Virus record (IMG/VR): IMGVR_UViG_3300025132_000125
Span: 1-36,190 of that record
DNA from: a virus
Reading direction: 5' to 3' (one strand)
DNA length: 36,190 nucleotides
Under the pieces are notes generated by a model. The model was not told the DNA's origin and did not search any database. It was given only the letters and a program-made list of their open reading frames with translations. The translations under genes were made by a program, and so were the position numbers. Shown here one piece after another: positions 1 to 6,328 of the stretch; the stretch's first letter is position 1; the number at the start of each line of letters is the position of its first letter.

Positions 1-63
1 AGCGCCGCATTGCCCCGACCACCAGCGCGGGGCTTTGCTGGTAGGAAACTTTAGGAGAGAGAG
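1..63 (+). promoter_or_regulatory. Leader with two alternative hairpins before the integrase operon
   Basis: Non-coding lead-in to the first gene. Two mutually exclusive stems are visible: GCCCCG (12-17) with CGGGGC (28-33), and ACCAGC (21-26) with GCTGGT (37-42). They overlap, so only one can form at a time. A purine-rich ribosome binding site (AGGAGAGAG, about 53-61) precedes the ATG at 64. I see no convincing sigma-70 promoter. If the molecule is circular, this leader continues from the end of the gene ending at 36171. Confidence 0.35.
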
Positions 64-267
64 ATGCAAGAGATCAAGAGATTAAAGACGCCCGAAGATT
101 GGGCAGTGGCCGTCAGGGCGGGCGACCATTTCACAATTACAAGTTCAAAGGGGCAGCTTGGCCCAGAGTTTTCCTCACGGCTTGAGGCGCTCCGATACGC
201 CGCACGTCGGGTATTCAATATGCCCGTTGGCAGTGAGGATAGTTTCATTGAGTACAGGGGGGAGTGA
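64..267 (+). CDS. Small hypothetical protein upstream of integrase
   Basis: 67-aa soluble protein with no family I recognise. The start is supported by a purine-rich Shine-Dalgarno sequence just upstream, and its stop overlaps the integrase ATG (TGATG), so the two are probably co-translated. It is mixed in charge, with no membrane segment or cysteine motif. Small genes next to int are often excisionases or directionality factors, but there is no visible helix-turn-helix to support that here. Its location between attP and int on the circular map is the only hint of function. Confidence 0.6.
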   Translation: MQEIKRLKTPEDWAVAVRAGDHFTITSSKGQLGPEFSSRLEALRYAARRVFNMPVGSEDSFIEYRGE

Positions 268-1352
268 TGCCAGTACGACGCTCAAGCAAAGACCCGTCAA
301 AGTGGATCGGCTGCACCCGCGCAATCGGCGGGCAGACAAAAACATTCGCGACCGAGAAACAAGCCAAGGCTTACGTCAAACAAGTTGAGGCCGAGACGGC
401 GCGGCGGGGTATCTACATCAATCCCGCCGCGACGCCACTGTTCGCCGACGCCGTCGCCAAATACTTACAGGGCGAGGCGGCGCGGGCGAAACGCGGCGAC
501 GTTGGCGCGGCCCAGGTGGAGAACAAGCGCGTCGCGCTGGAGCAAGTCTCCGAAATCCTGGGCGCCGTCCGCGTCGGTGATTTGCGCCCCGTGCATATTC
601 TCGACGACGTGATCGACGTTCTGTTCGCGGGCGCCCCGAAGACGGGACGCAACAAGGCGGGCGTCCTCAAGGGCTTTGGCCGTTGGTGCGTCGAGCGGGA
701 ATACGCCATGTTGAATTTCGGCGACGTGACGCTGCCGACGGTCAAGAAGAAGGCCACGGTCAAGCGGATCGACATGGACACAATGGCGAAGATTCTTGAC
801 CACGCGCCCAAGCGTTACGGCCTTGCTATGCGCTTCGCCGCGTGGACCGGATTGCGGGCGGGAGAACAAATTGCCTTGACTTGGGACCACGTCGATTTTG
901 AGAATGGTCTCATCCATGTGGAGAAGGCGCGGAAAAAAGACAAATCCATCGACGACCCTAAGACACGACACGGCTTCCGCACCGTCCAGATGATGCCCGA
1001 GTTGGAGCAGATGATGAAGGAATGGAAACTGCAACAACCATTAGAGCAGCGTCGGAAGAATCTAGTCTTCCCGTCGAAAGCCGGGAATTACGCCGACGTA
1101 GATAACTGGCGTAAGCGGGGTTTGCACAAGGCGTGTGACGCCGCTGGCGCCGACCGCATCCGCTGGCATGATCTTAGACACTTCTTTGCAAGCCTACTTT
1201 TGTTCGAGGTCAAAGAACCCGCCGAGACGGTCGCCAAGGTTCTTGGCCACTATTCGGTCGCACTGACTTACGAGCTTTACGGCCACTGGATCAGTCCACC
1301 GAAGCGGAATCGGACGCTTGCCGATAAAATAAGTGAGGCAATAAGAAAATAA
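267..1352 (+). CDS. int: Tyrosine recombinase (phage integrase)
   Basis: 361-aa tyrosine-family site-specific recombinase that would integrate the phage at attB. The N-terminus (about 1-60) looks like an arm-binding domain, about 60-160 is a SAM-like core-binding domain, and the catalytic domain follows. Visible catalytic residues are Arg in TGLRAGE (about residue 197), HDLRH (about 301-305), LGH, and the Tyr in LTYELYGH (about 337), the nucleophile pattern of this family. The ATG at 267 is preferred to the GTG at 264 because a GGGGGGAG ribosome site lies at the right distance. It overlaps the stop of the preceding gene. The likely substrate is the initiator-tRNA-derived attP core at 35615-35666. 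Length is normal for temperate phage integrases. Confidence 0.95.
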   Translation: MPVRRSSKDPSKWIGCTRAIGGQTKTFATEKQAKAYVKQVEAETARRGIYINPAATPLFADAVAKYLQGEAARAKRGDVGAAQVENKRVALEQVSEILGAVRVGDLRPVHILDDVIDVLFAGAPKTGRNKAGVLKGFGRWCVEREYAMLNFGDVTLPTVKKKATVKRIDMDTMAKILDHAPKRYGLAMRFAAWTGLRAGEQIALTWDHVDFENGLIHVEKARKKDKSIDDPKTRHGFRTVQMMPELEQMMKEWKLQQPLEQRRKNLVFPSKAGNYADVDNWRKRGLHKACDAAGADRIRWHDLRHFFASLLLFEVKEPAETVAKVLGHYSVALTYELYGHWISPPKRNRTLADKISEAIRK

Positions 1353-1421
1353 TTCACAACCGAATAGGGGTTTGTGCAAATTATTCATGTGGGTATTTAC
1401 CGAGTTTTAAAGAGAGGACAA

Positions 1422-1898
1422 ATGTTTGAATTTCCGATGATCCCCCGATCAGACAAGCCACGCGCCCGCGAGTTTAGCGACGCGATGCGCCAAGGCGCCG
1501 TGTTGCAATTTACAATGTTCATTGACGCCTTTCATCGTCGAATTGCCGCCGCAGAAGAATATCCGACTCTTTCGTTCTTTCGGACGAGTCTGGCGCGGCG
1601 CAACCTCCTCTATTCAATTATGGTTGCTTACTGGACGGGTAAAAAACTCAATATTTCTGCCGAATGCTGCGCTAAAGGAATGGACTACTCAAATGCACTC
1701 CGCACAATGAAGGCTGCACAAAAGAAAAAATATGTTGATCAAGATATGAAGCCCAGCGCGACCTTAGTGGCCGAGTTTCGGCGTGGCGTCTTCGATGCAC
1801 TAAAAGAACCAACTCTGCATCATCTCTGCCGGTCATTGATCGGCAGCAATATGATGGGAAGGTTGGCCGACGAGATCGAAGAACGAGACAAGGATTGA
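1422..1898 (+). CDS. Putative winged-helix (MarR-like) regulatory protein
   Basis: 158-aa protein from the ATG at 1422, which has a GAGAGGA site in front. An upstream in-frame start at 1374 lacks one. Residues about 60-125 (helical stretch with SLARRNLLYSIMVAYWTG, then AECCAKGMDYSNALRTMKAA) resemble a winged helix-turn-helix of the MarR type, where the second helix would read DNA. This is judged by pattern only. It lies between integrase and repressor, directly upstream of the operator-like inverted repeat at 1906, so it could regulate the repressor promoter. No catalytic motif is seen. Confidence 0.6.
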   Translation: MFEFPMIPRSDKPRAREFSDAMRQGAVLQFTMFIDAFHRRIAAAEEYPTLSFFRTSLARRNLLYSIMVAYWTGKKLNISAECCAKGMDYSNALRTMKAAQKKKYVDQDMKPSATLVAEFRRGVFDALKEPTLHHLCRSLIGSNMMGRLADEIEERDKD

Positions 1899-1905
1899 GC
1901 CGTAA

Positions 1906-1938
1906 AATATGGTTTGAAACCATATTAGAATATGGTTT
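1906..1938 (+). promoter_or_regulatory. Operator: perfect dyad plus a third half-site
   Basis: AATATGGTTT (1906-1915) and AAACCATATT (1917-1926) form a perfect 21-bp dyad around a single G at 1916. A third copy, AATATGGTTT, follows in direct orientation at 1929-1938, immediately before the -35-like TTGACA at 1947. Three copies of a 10-bp word in 33 bp, upstream of a repressor gene, is typical operator architecture. The binder could be the S24 repressor at 1999 (autoregulation) or the winged-helix protein at 1422. The sequence does not decide. Confidence 0.75.
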
Positions 1939-1946
1939 ATTACATT

Positions 1947-1975
1947 TTGACATAAAAATTGACGTTTCGTTAATC
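1947..1975 (+). promoter_or_regulatory. Putative promoter of the repressor gene
   Basis: TTGACA at 1947-1952 matches the -35 consensus exactly. With a 17-bp spacer, TTAATC (1970-1975) is a poor but possible -10. It lies just downstream of the triple operator half-sites and 23 bases before the repressor ATG. GGGAGAATCGAA supplies the ribosome binding site. Confidence 0.5.
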
Positions 1976-1998
1976 TCTCCGCCAGTGGGAGAATCGAA

Positions 1999-2661
1999 AT
2001 GCAAAATCCAGAGAGAGAGTTGCCGGTAATCACCGGCATAGAGTTTGATTTGAGAAAAAACCGCATCAAGGTTTTGATGGCAGACGCCGCCGTTTCTGCG
2101 AAGGAACTGGCAAGCCTCATTGACATGCAGCCGCACACGTTGCGGCGGTATGTAAGGCATGAGGCCGAGCCGCGCCTGGAAATCGCGCAGTCAATAGCCG
2201 ACGCACTTAGCGTCACTGTCGATCAGGTGCTTGGCGTGGACAGTGAGGGCAGCGTCGTCTCCAAGTCCACGCTCCAGCAACGGATACCTATTTATGGCGC
2301 CGCCGAGGGCGGCGTCGGCGTGGACATCTCCGACGTGAATGAGCCGATTGACTCCATCACCGCGCCCGACTTCCTCTCGGGCAGCCCGACGGCATACGCC
2401 GTCTATGTCGTGGGCGACAGCATGGCGCCGCGAATCCAAGCCGGTGAAATTGCATTTGTGCATCCAGGGCTGCCGTACAAGGCGGGTGATTTGGTCGTCG
2501 TACAGTTTGAAAATGACGGCAATAAGACGGCCATCGTCAAAGAATTTGTCGCCCTGTCCGACGAGGCCGTAAGCCTTGTCCAGCATAGCCCCGAGCAAAA
2601 TCTGAACTTCCCCCGCGAGGGCTTACTTTCCATCCACAAAATTGTCGGCGTGAAATTCTGA
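1999..2661 (+). CDS. CI/LexA-type repressor with S24 peptidase domain
   Basis: 220-aa phage repressor. The N-terminal about 20-75 is a Cro/CI-type helix-turn-helix (AKELASLIDMQPHTLRRYVR). The C-terminal about 100-220 is a LexA/UmuD-like S24 autoprotease with catalytic Ser141 in GDSM and the general-base Lys at about 181 in AIVKEF. Members of this family undergo RecA-stimulated self-cleavage, so lysogeny here is probably SOS-inducible. The hinge segment GAAEGG (about residues 98-103) is where a cleavage site would be expected, although a classical Ala-Gly is not obvious. Unusually for a lysogeny switch, it is transcribed in the same direction as both integrase and the early genes. Confidence 0.93.
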   Translation: MQNPERELPVITGIEFDLRKNRIKVLMADAAVSAKELASLIDMQPHTLRRYVRHEAEPRLEIAQSIADALSVTVDQVLGVDSEGSVVSKSTLQQRIPIYGAAEGGVGVDISDVNEPIDSITAPDFLSGSPTAYAVYVVGDSMAPRIQAGEIAFVHPGLPYKAGDLVVVQFENDGNKTAIVKEFVALSDEAVSLVQHSPEQNLNFPREGLLSIHKIVGVKF

Positions 2662-2672
2662 CGTAATATTTA

Positions 2673-2724
2673 TTGACATATTGGCTTACGTTTTCCTAAA
2701 AGTGCAGAGACGCACTTTGGAGGG
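2673..2724 (+). promoter_or_regulatory. Putative early promoter and 5'-leader hairpin
   Basis: TTGACA (2673-2678) and, 18 bases on, TAAAAG (2697-2702) make a plausible promoter. An inverted repeat follows at once: AAAGTGC (2699-2705) and GCACTTT (2712-2718), 7 bp with a 6-nt loop. It could be an operator across the start site or a hairpin in the leader. GGAGGG at 2719-2724 is the ribosome site for the 40-aa peptide. This would be the point where the early operon begins. Confidence 0.5.
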
Positions 2725-2729
2725 AAATG

Positions 2730-2852
2730 ATGGCCTATCTCAAATTTATTGGTGAATTTATTCTGACGCTGGCGTTTTTCGGGACGCTGTTCGTCGGGCT
2801 GGAGCTTATCTGCATCGCCAACGATGCTTGTTACGCATCCCTGACACGATGA
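2730..2852 (+). CDS. Small single-pass membrane peptide (40 aa)
   Basis: 40-residue ORF starting MAYLKFIGEF. Residues about 5-30 (FIGEFILTLAFFGTLFVG and following) form one hydrophobic membrane helix, followed by a short Cys-containing tail. The ATG at 2730 is the right distance from GGAGGG; the ATG at 2727 is too close. Its TGA overlaps the next gene's ATG (ATGA), the coupling used throughout this genome, which is the main reason to believe it is real. As the first early gene it could act on the host membrane or on superinfection, but nothing in the sequence shows this. Confidence 0.6.
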   Translation: MAYLKFIGEFILTLAFFGTLFVGLELICIANDACYASLTR

Positions 2853-3043
2853 CCGCCCCCGCATTGCTGACCGTCGATCAGGCGGTCGCGGAGATTTTTG
2901 GTGAGTCTAACCAAAGTCACCGCAAGACGCTTTATAAGCTCATCAAGGCGGGGCAGATCGAAGCCATCCGCGCCAACGAAAACAACAGCAAATATTGGAT
3001 ACCGCTCCGCGCCATTAAGGCACTGCGAGGCGAAGATGACTGA
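2849..3043 (+). CDS. AlpA/excisionase-like helix-turn-helix protein
   Basis: 64-aa protein with the pattern of the MerR/AlpA-like HTH family: LLTVDQAVAEIFG...HRKTLYKLIKAGQIEAIR......YWIPLRAI. The first helix pair reads the major groove and the following strands form a small wing. Such proteins are excisionases or phage regulators. The ATG at 2849 overlaps the stop of the upstream membrane peptide, and the end overlaps the following gene. Either a recombination directionality role (it is 2.6 kb from attP on a circular map) or early transcription control is possible. Confidence 0.75.
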   Translation: MTAPALLTVDQAVAEIFGESNQSHRKTLYKLIKAGQIEAIRANENNSKYWIPLRAIKALRGEDD

Positions 3044-3416
3044 GTGTGATCTTTGCCACGGTAACCATTTTATCCGCAACGACGACATGACGACGCGGCG
3101 CTGCCCGAAGTGCCTCGGCGACGAGGAGCCGCTGCGCTCCAAGATTTTGCGACAAGCCGACGCACTTATAAATGGCGACCGCCAAGACCAATACGGCCCG
3201 CCAGCTAAAAACTTCCAGTGCATCGCCGACATCTGGAACGCCGGGTCAGACCACAAACTTGAGGCGTGGGAAGTCGCCTTGCGGATGTCGGAAATGAAAC
3301 TCGGTCGTCTAAAAGGGCCAAAACCGTCGTGGGATTCTTTTCGCGACCGCATCGGTTACGTCGCACTCGCGGCAGAATTGTGGGTCACGATGGGCGGGGG
3401 CGACGATGGCGACTAA
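3036..3416 (+). CDS. Zinc-ribbon plus DUF6378-like protein
   Basis: 126 aa. The N-terminus carries two CxxC pairs (CDLC at 4-7 and CPKC at about 23-26), a DnaJ-like zinc ribbon. The rest fits the phage DUF6378 family: SKILRQADALINGDRQDQYG, then an NFQCIADIW stretch and MSEMKLGRLKG...DSFRDRIGYVALAAE. By fold and conserved residues this family resembles all-alpha MazG-like nucleotide pyrophosphohydrolases, suggesting nucleotide-pool work, though activity is unproven. The start at 3036 overlaps the previous stop; a longer frame reaching back to 2898 would run over that gene. The fused zinc ribbon is not part of the usual domain as I know it. Confidence 0.8.
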   Translation: MTECDLCHGNHFIRNDDMTTRRCPKCLGDEEPLRSKILRQADALINGDRQDQYGPPAKNFQCIADIWNAGSDHKLEAWEVALRMSEMKLGRLKGPKPSWDSFRDRIGYVALAAELWVTMGGGDDGD

Positions 3417-3582
3417 CGAAAAAATTCTCGGCGAAATCGTCTACCACTTGCAACTTGCTTACAACGGCACCTTGTTGGCCTTCGACCACGACATCGACGT
3501 GGCGCGTCTGGAAGACATGCTGGACGACGCCCGCGACGCCTTAACCGCTGAACGGGAGAGGCTTGATGTCTGGTCGGCGTAA
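3406..3582 (+). CDS. Small hypothetical protein (58 aa)
   Basis: 58-aa acidic, helical protein (begins MATNEKILGEIVYHLQLAYN) with an Asp/Arg-rich centre and no recognisable domain. It overlaps the stop of the upstream gene by 11 bases and the start of the nuclease gene downstream by 17 bases, filling a gap in an otherwise continuous operon. Codon use (GAC, GTC, GCC preference) matches its neighbours, which supports real coding. Function unknown. Confidence 0.65.
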   Translation: MATNEKILGEIVYHLQLAYNGTLLAFDHDIDVARLEDMLDDARDALTAERERLDVWSA

Positions 3583-3907
3583 CAAGGTCAGAGGGTACGA
3601 GCATGAGGCCCAGGTCGTTAAGCACTGGCAAAATTTGGGCGTGGATTGCAAACGGGTCTTTGCCAGTGGAGCTTATAAGGAACAGCTAGGCGATGAGCAT
3701 AAAGGCGACCTAATGCTCTCGGGTTTTGTTGTGGAATGTAAGCGCCGTAAAAACGGCGGCGGTTTTAAATTCCTCCTCGACAGTCTCGACCAAGACAACG
3801 CCGACATTTTGATATGCCGCCAGGACGGGCGACCGATACGCCGCCTATACGTCATGGAGGAAGAAACCGTCGAGGCGCTGTTCCGGCAAAGCGGCGTGAT
3901 CAAATGA
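3566..3907 (+). CDS. Holliday-junction-resolvase-like PD-(D/E)XK nuclease
   Basis: 113 aa. The arrangement is Glu in YEHEAQVV (about 11-13), R-x-x-x-SGA (about 32-37), then GDL and VVECKRR (about 47-60), followed by GFKFLLDSL. This is the PD-(D/E)XK pattern of archaeal Hjc-like and RecU-like resolvases. It would cut branched DNA during recombination or before packaging. The ATG at 3566 is preferred to an in-frame TTG at 3563 because GGGAGAGG lies at the correct distance. The end couples by ATGA to the methyltransferase gene. Confidence 0.75.
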   Translation: MSGRRNKVRGYEHEAQVVKHWQNLGVDCKRVFASGAYKEQLGDEHKGDLMLSGFVVECKRRKNGGGFKFLLDSLDQDNADILICRQDGRPIRRLYVMEEETVEALFRQSGVIK

Positions 3908-4449
3908 CAAAACGCGCCTACCAAAAGTTTGAGCGGAACAAGCGCGATTTTTACCGCACTCCTTACGCCGCCGTCGTGCCATTACTGCCGCACCTACCAA
4001 AACAAACACGGTTCCACGAGCCGTGCGCGGGCGACGGTGCGCTCATCCGGCACTTAGAGAAGTTTGGACATATATGCACCAAGGCGGGCGACCTCGTCCC
4101 GGCGGACGACCCCAACGAACCCGACATCGGCATCCAGATTCAAAACGCCCTTACGTTGGACAACTGCGGCGGCGAGATGTTCATCACAAATCCGCCGTGG
4201 CACCGCGACGCGCTGCACCCAATGATCGACAAGTTCTGCGAACTGGCGCCGAAGACGTGGCTTCTGTTTGACGCCGATTGGATGCACACCAAGCAAGCCA
4301 TCCACTACCTCGAAACCAAGTGCCGCCGCGTAATCTCCGTGGGCCGCGTCAGTTGGTTTGGCGGGTCGGTCGGCTTCGATAATTGTTGCTGGTACGAGTT
4401 CGGACACAAAATCGACCAGCCCATTGAGTTTTTTGCGAGGGCGGCATGA
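3904..4449 (+). CDS. SAM-dependent DNA (adenine-N6-type) methyltransferase
   Basis: 181 aa. FHEPCAGDGALIRHL (about residues 40-54) is motif I (SAM binding) and ITNPPWH (about 95-101) is motif IV, NPPW being typical of N6-adenine methyltransferases. The N-terminal DFYRTPYAAVVPLLPHL is typical of small phage methylases of this kind. No restriction endonuclease partner with matching features is adjacent, so it is probably an orphan methylase for DNA protection or regulation. It has ATGA coupling at both ends. Target sequence cannot be inferred. Confidence 0.8.
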   Translation: MTKRAYQKFERNKRDFYRTPYAAVVPLLPHLPKQTRFHEPCAGDGALIRHLEKFGHICTKAGDLVPADDPNEPDIGIQIQNALTLDNCGGEMFITNPPWHRDALHPMIDKFCELAPKTWLLFDADWMHTKQAIHYLETKCRRVISVGRVSWFGGSVGFDNCCWYEFGHKIDQPIEFFARAA

Positions 4450-4610
4450 CCGCCGAAATCACATGGTGCCAGTGGCTTCCAAAAGACAACGACGAGGCCA
4501 TTGAGAAGTACATAAACGACGGCTGGGACATCCGCATCGTCGACAGTCACCACGGAAATTATTCCGTTTTAGCAGTCAAGGAAGAAAAGCCCCATGAGCG
4601 CACCCTTTAA
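4446..4610 (+). CDS. Small hypothetical protein (54 aa)
   Basis: 54-aa protein (begins MTAEITWCQWLPKDNDEAIE) containing an amphipathic helix and beta-like segments (GWDIRIVDSHHGNYSVLAVK). It starts by ATGA overlap with the methyltransferase gene and overlaps the start of the next nuclease gene by 17 bases. No family is recognised. The pattern 'dGWdi...ghys.Lav' is seen in small phage proteins that I cannot name with confidence. Confidence 0.6.
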   Translation: MTAEITWCQWLPKDNDEAIEKYINDGWDIRIVDSHHGNYSVLAVKEEKPHERTL

Positions 4611-5367
4611 TTCAAAAAACGGTTTCGAGACACACGGCATCAAACACCTGTCGGCCTCGTCAATCTCACTCTGGGAAACAAACCCGGCGCAGTGGGTTGG
4701 CTCGTATCTTCTCAAAATGAAGCGCGGCACGAGCGCCGCAATGTGGCGGGGTATCGTCGTCGAAGACGCGGTCGTCGCCGTCTTGGCGGGGAAGGGCTTG
4801 GCCGACGCCGTGGCGGCGGCGCTTAAACGCTTCGACAAGGAAATAACCCTGGCCGACGAGAAGACTGAAAAGGAACGCGCCGGGATAGAGCCGATGGTCG
4901 AACTGGCCGTCGCAGAACTGGAGCAGTACGGCAAGCCCGAGTTTTCGGTTGACGGCGGCCAACAAAAGATTTCGATCAACTGCGCGGGCGACGGTTGGAA
5001 GATGCCGATCATTGGCTACCTCGACCTAGTTTACCCCGAGCATGGCCTCGTCGTTGATCTCAAGACGACCATGCGGCTGCCGTCGTCAATGATGGCGTCG
5101 CACCGGCGCCAGCGGTGCATCTACCAGCGTTGCGTCGGCAACCAGCAAGTCAAATTTCTATACGTCACGCCGAAAAAATCCGGCTGGCTCGAAGACGGCG
5201 ACGTGGACGAAGAACTGGCGAACATCAAGGCGCACTGTAATCGCCTGGAGCGGTTTCTCAGGGTCAGCGACGACGCCAAATATCTCGCGTCGATCATTCC
5301 CGTGGACCCGACGCATTTCTATTGGAGCGACTGCGTCGAGCAGCGCAAAGAGCTTTTCGGCATCTGA
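4594..5367 (+). CDS. RecB/Cas4-like PD-(D/E)XK exonuclease
   Basis: 257 aa. The N-terminal LSASSISLWETNPAQWV (about 14-30) is the Ser-x-x-x-Trp/Tyr segment that opens PDDEXK_1 (RecB C-terminal) domains. The core IIGYLDLVY...VVDLKTT (about 140-165) gives the Asp and D-x-K metal site, and the following R-Q-x-x-x-Y (RQRCIYQ) is the QxxxY motif of RecB/Cas4 nucleases. With the ssDNA-binding-like protein next door it probably forms a phage recombination pair. It lacks the four cysteines of true Cas4. Confidence 0.75.
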   Translation: MSAPFNSKNGFETHGIKHLSASSISLWETNPAQWVGSYLLKMKRGTSAAMWRGIVVEDAVVAVLAGKGLADAVAAALKRFDKEITLADEKTEKERAGIEPMVELAVAELEQYGKPEFSVDGGQQKISINCAGDGWKMPIIGYLDLVYPEHGLVVDLKTTMRLPSSMMASHRRQRCIYQRCVGNQQVKFLYVTPKKSGWLEDGDVDEELANIKAHCNRLERFLRVSDDAKYLASIIPVDPTHFYWSDCVEQRKELFGI

Positions 5368-5379
5368 GCCGACACCGTC

Positions 5380-5398
5380 GTCGCGGCGGCTCCGCGAC
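5380..5398 (+). other. Intergenic hairpin
   Basis: GTCGCGG (5380-5386) pairs perfectly with CCGCGAC (5392-5398) around a 5-nt loop, in the 57-base gap between the RecB-like nuclease gene and the ssDNA-binding-like gene. There is no T-run, so it is not a classical terminator. It may stabilise or process the downstream message. An AAGGAGAGATAAAT ribosome site follows. Confidence 0.45.
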
Positions 5399-5424
5399 AC
5401 AATCTCAAATAAGGAGAGATAAAT

Positions 5425-6000
5425 ATGTTTGAAATTGACGAGGGAAGTGAGGGCGGCGGTGGCGGCCCATTCATCAACTGGCACGTCCAAGAGAGTGACG
5501 ACGGGTCGGCGTCGGCGCGGTCGTTCTCATTAAAGGACGGCGACGAGCGTACCGACATTACCGACCGTTTCAAGAAGGGCGTGATTCTCGACATCGAAAA
5601 CCTACAAACCGGGTGGGGCCAGTTCGGGATGCCGTGGAAGTGGAATGAGTCCCCGAGCCGGATGATGAAACGCCCCGAGGGCGACGGGTGGAAAAAAGGC
5701 TTCTCGGTCCGCGTTGCCTTGGGCGGCGGGGACGCGGGACTGTGGCAGCAAAACGGGACGGGCGTGTTTATGACGCTGACGAACTTGGCGCCGCAACTGC
5801 AAGACGCCGAAAAAGGTAAGTTGCCAATGGTCAAAATGGACGGCGTCGAGAAAAAATCATTTGGCGAGGGCAAAGGCTCCACGGCGTTTGCCAAGCTCAA
5901 ACTCGTCAAGTGGGTGGACCGCCCCGAGTGTCTACAAGAGAACGGCGACACGTCGATTGATGTCGGCGACGACGACGCTGGCGACGACGAAGAATTTTAA
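5425..6000 (+). CDS. Putative single-stranded-DNA-binding protein
   Basis: 191 aa, beginning MFEIDEGSEGGGGG and ending in a strongly acidic tail (DVGDDDAGDDEEF). The middle (about 45-165) is rich in aromatic residues and alternating beta-strand patterns (WGQFGMPWKW, GVFMTLTN, AKLKLVKWV), consistent with an OB fold. Phage ssDNA-binding proteins commonly end in acidic tails that recruit partners. Its position between a RecB-like nuclease and the primase-helicase supports this role. I cannot identify a named family with certainty. Confidence 0.6.
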   Translation: MFEIDEGSEGGGGGPFINWHVQESDDGSASARSFSLKDGDERTDITDRFKKGVILDIENLQTGWGQFGMPWKWNESPSRMMKRPEGDGWKKGFSVRVALGGGDAGLWQQNGTGVFMTLTNLAPQLQDAEKGKLPMVKMDGVEKKSFGEGKGSTAFAKLKLVKWVDRPECLQENGDTSIDVGDDDAGDDEEF

Positions 6001-6011
6001 GATGACCAATA

Positions 6012-6031
6012 GGGGGGCCGTCGCGCCCCCC
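6012..6031 (+). terminator. GC-rich hairpin, possible weak terminator or attenuator
   Basis: GGGGGGC (6012-6018) pairs with GCCCCCC (6025-6031) around a 6-nt loop, 12 bases after the ssDNA-binding-like gene. The tail ATTTCTTTG is only partly T-rich, so termination would be incomplete. It would lower expression of the primase-helicase relative to the more abundant binding protein. Confidence 0.45.
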
Positions 6032-6050
6032 ATTTCTTTGAGGGGCAGCA

Positions 6051-6251
6051 ATGAACATTACTGACGAGGGGCGGCGCAAGGGCGCGGAGACGCAACGGTG
6101 GATGAGGGACTTGACGCCCGACGTTGGGTTTCTCAGTCCTGCCAGGGCCGACGCCGAATTTGTGCGGCGACTGAATGGCCGTTGTTTTTGTCCGCCAGGG
6201 CGGCACAACCCGAATTGCGTCGTGGGAAAAAAGAAATGTGGAAGCGAATAA
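6051..6251 (+). CDS. Small Cys-containing hypothetical protein (66 aa)
   Basis: 66 aa with an AGGGGCAG ribosome site before the ATG. The C-terminus contains C-F-C...H-N-P-N-C...C, four cysteines and a histidine within about 20 residues, a possible zinc site. The N-terminal half is basic and helical (MNITDEGRRKGAETQRWMRD). No family is recognised. It overlaps the following 30-aa ORF. Confidence 0.55.
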   Translation: MNITDEGRRKGAETQRWMRDLTPDVGFLSPARADAEFVRRLNGRCFCPPGRHNPNCVVGKKKCGSE

Positions 6252-6328
6252 TGTTTTGGCTCAAAGGGTATCGGCGCATCGACCCGCCGAAGCCGATGAC
6301 CAAGCAAGACGCCGCGAGGCTGCAATGA
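6236..6328 (+). CDS. Very small ORF (30 aa) coupled to primase-helicase
   Basis: A 30-codon ORF (MWKRIMFWLKGYRRIDPPKP...) whose TGA overlaps the ATG of the primase-helicase (ATGA at 6325) and whose start overlaps the preceding gene. GAAAAAAGAAATG upstream is a weak ribosome site. The aromatic/basic N-terminal half could be an amphipathic helix. It may be a real peptide or a translational coupler that sets primase-helicase expression. Confidence 0.4.
   Translation: MWKRIMFWLKGYRRIDPPKPMTKQDAARLQ

Noticed and set aside
2667-2695. Second copy of the AATATGGTTT operator at the early promoter
   Set aside because: CATATTGGCTT is similar only with a gap; not convincing as the same site.
4594-5367. 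CRISPR-associated Cas4
   Set aside because: The RecB-type nuclease core is present, but the iron-sulphur cysteines of Cas4 and any CRISPR context are absent.
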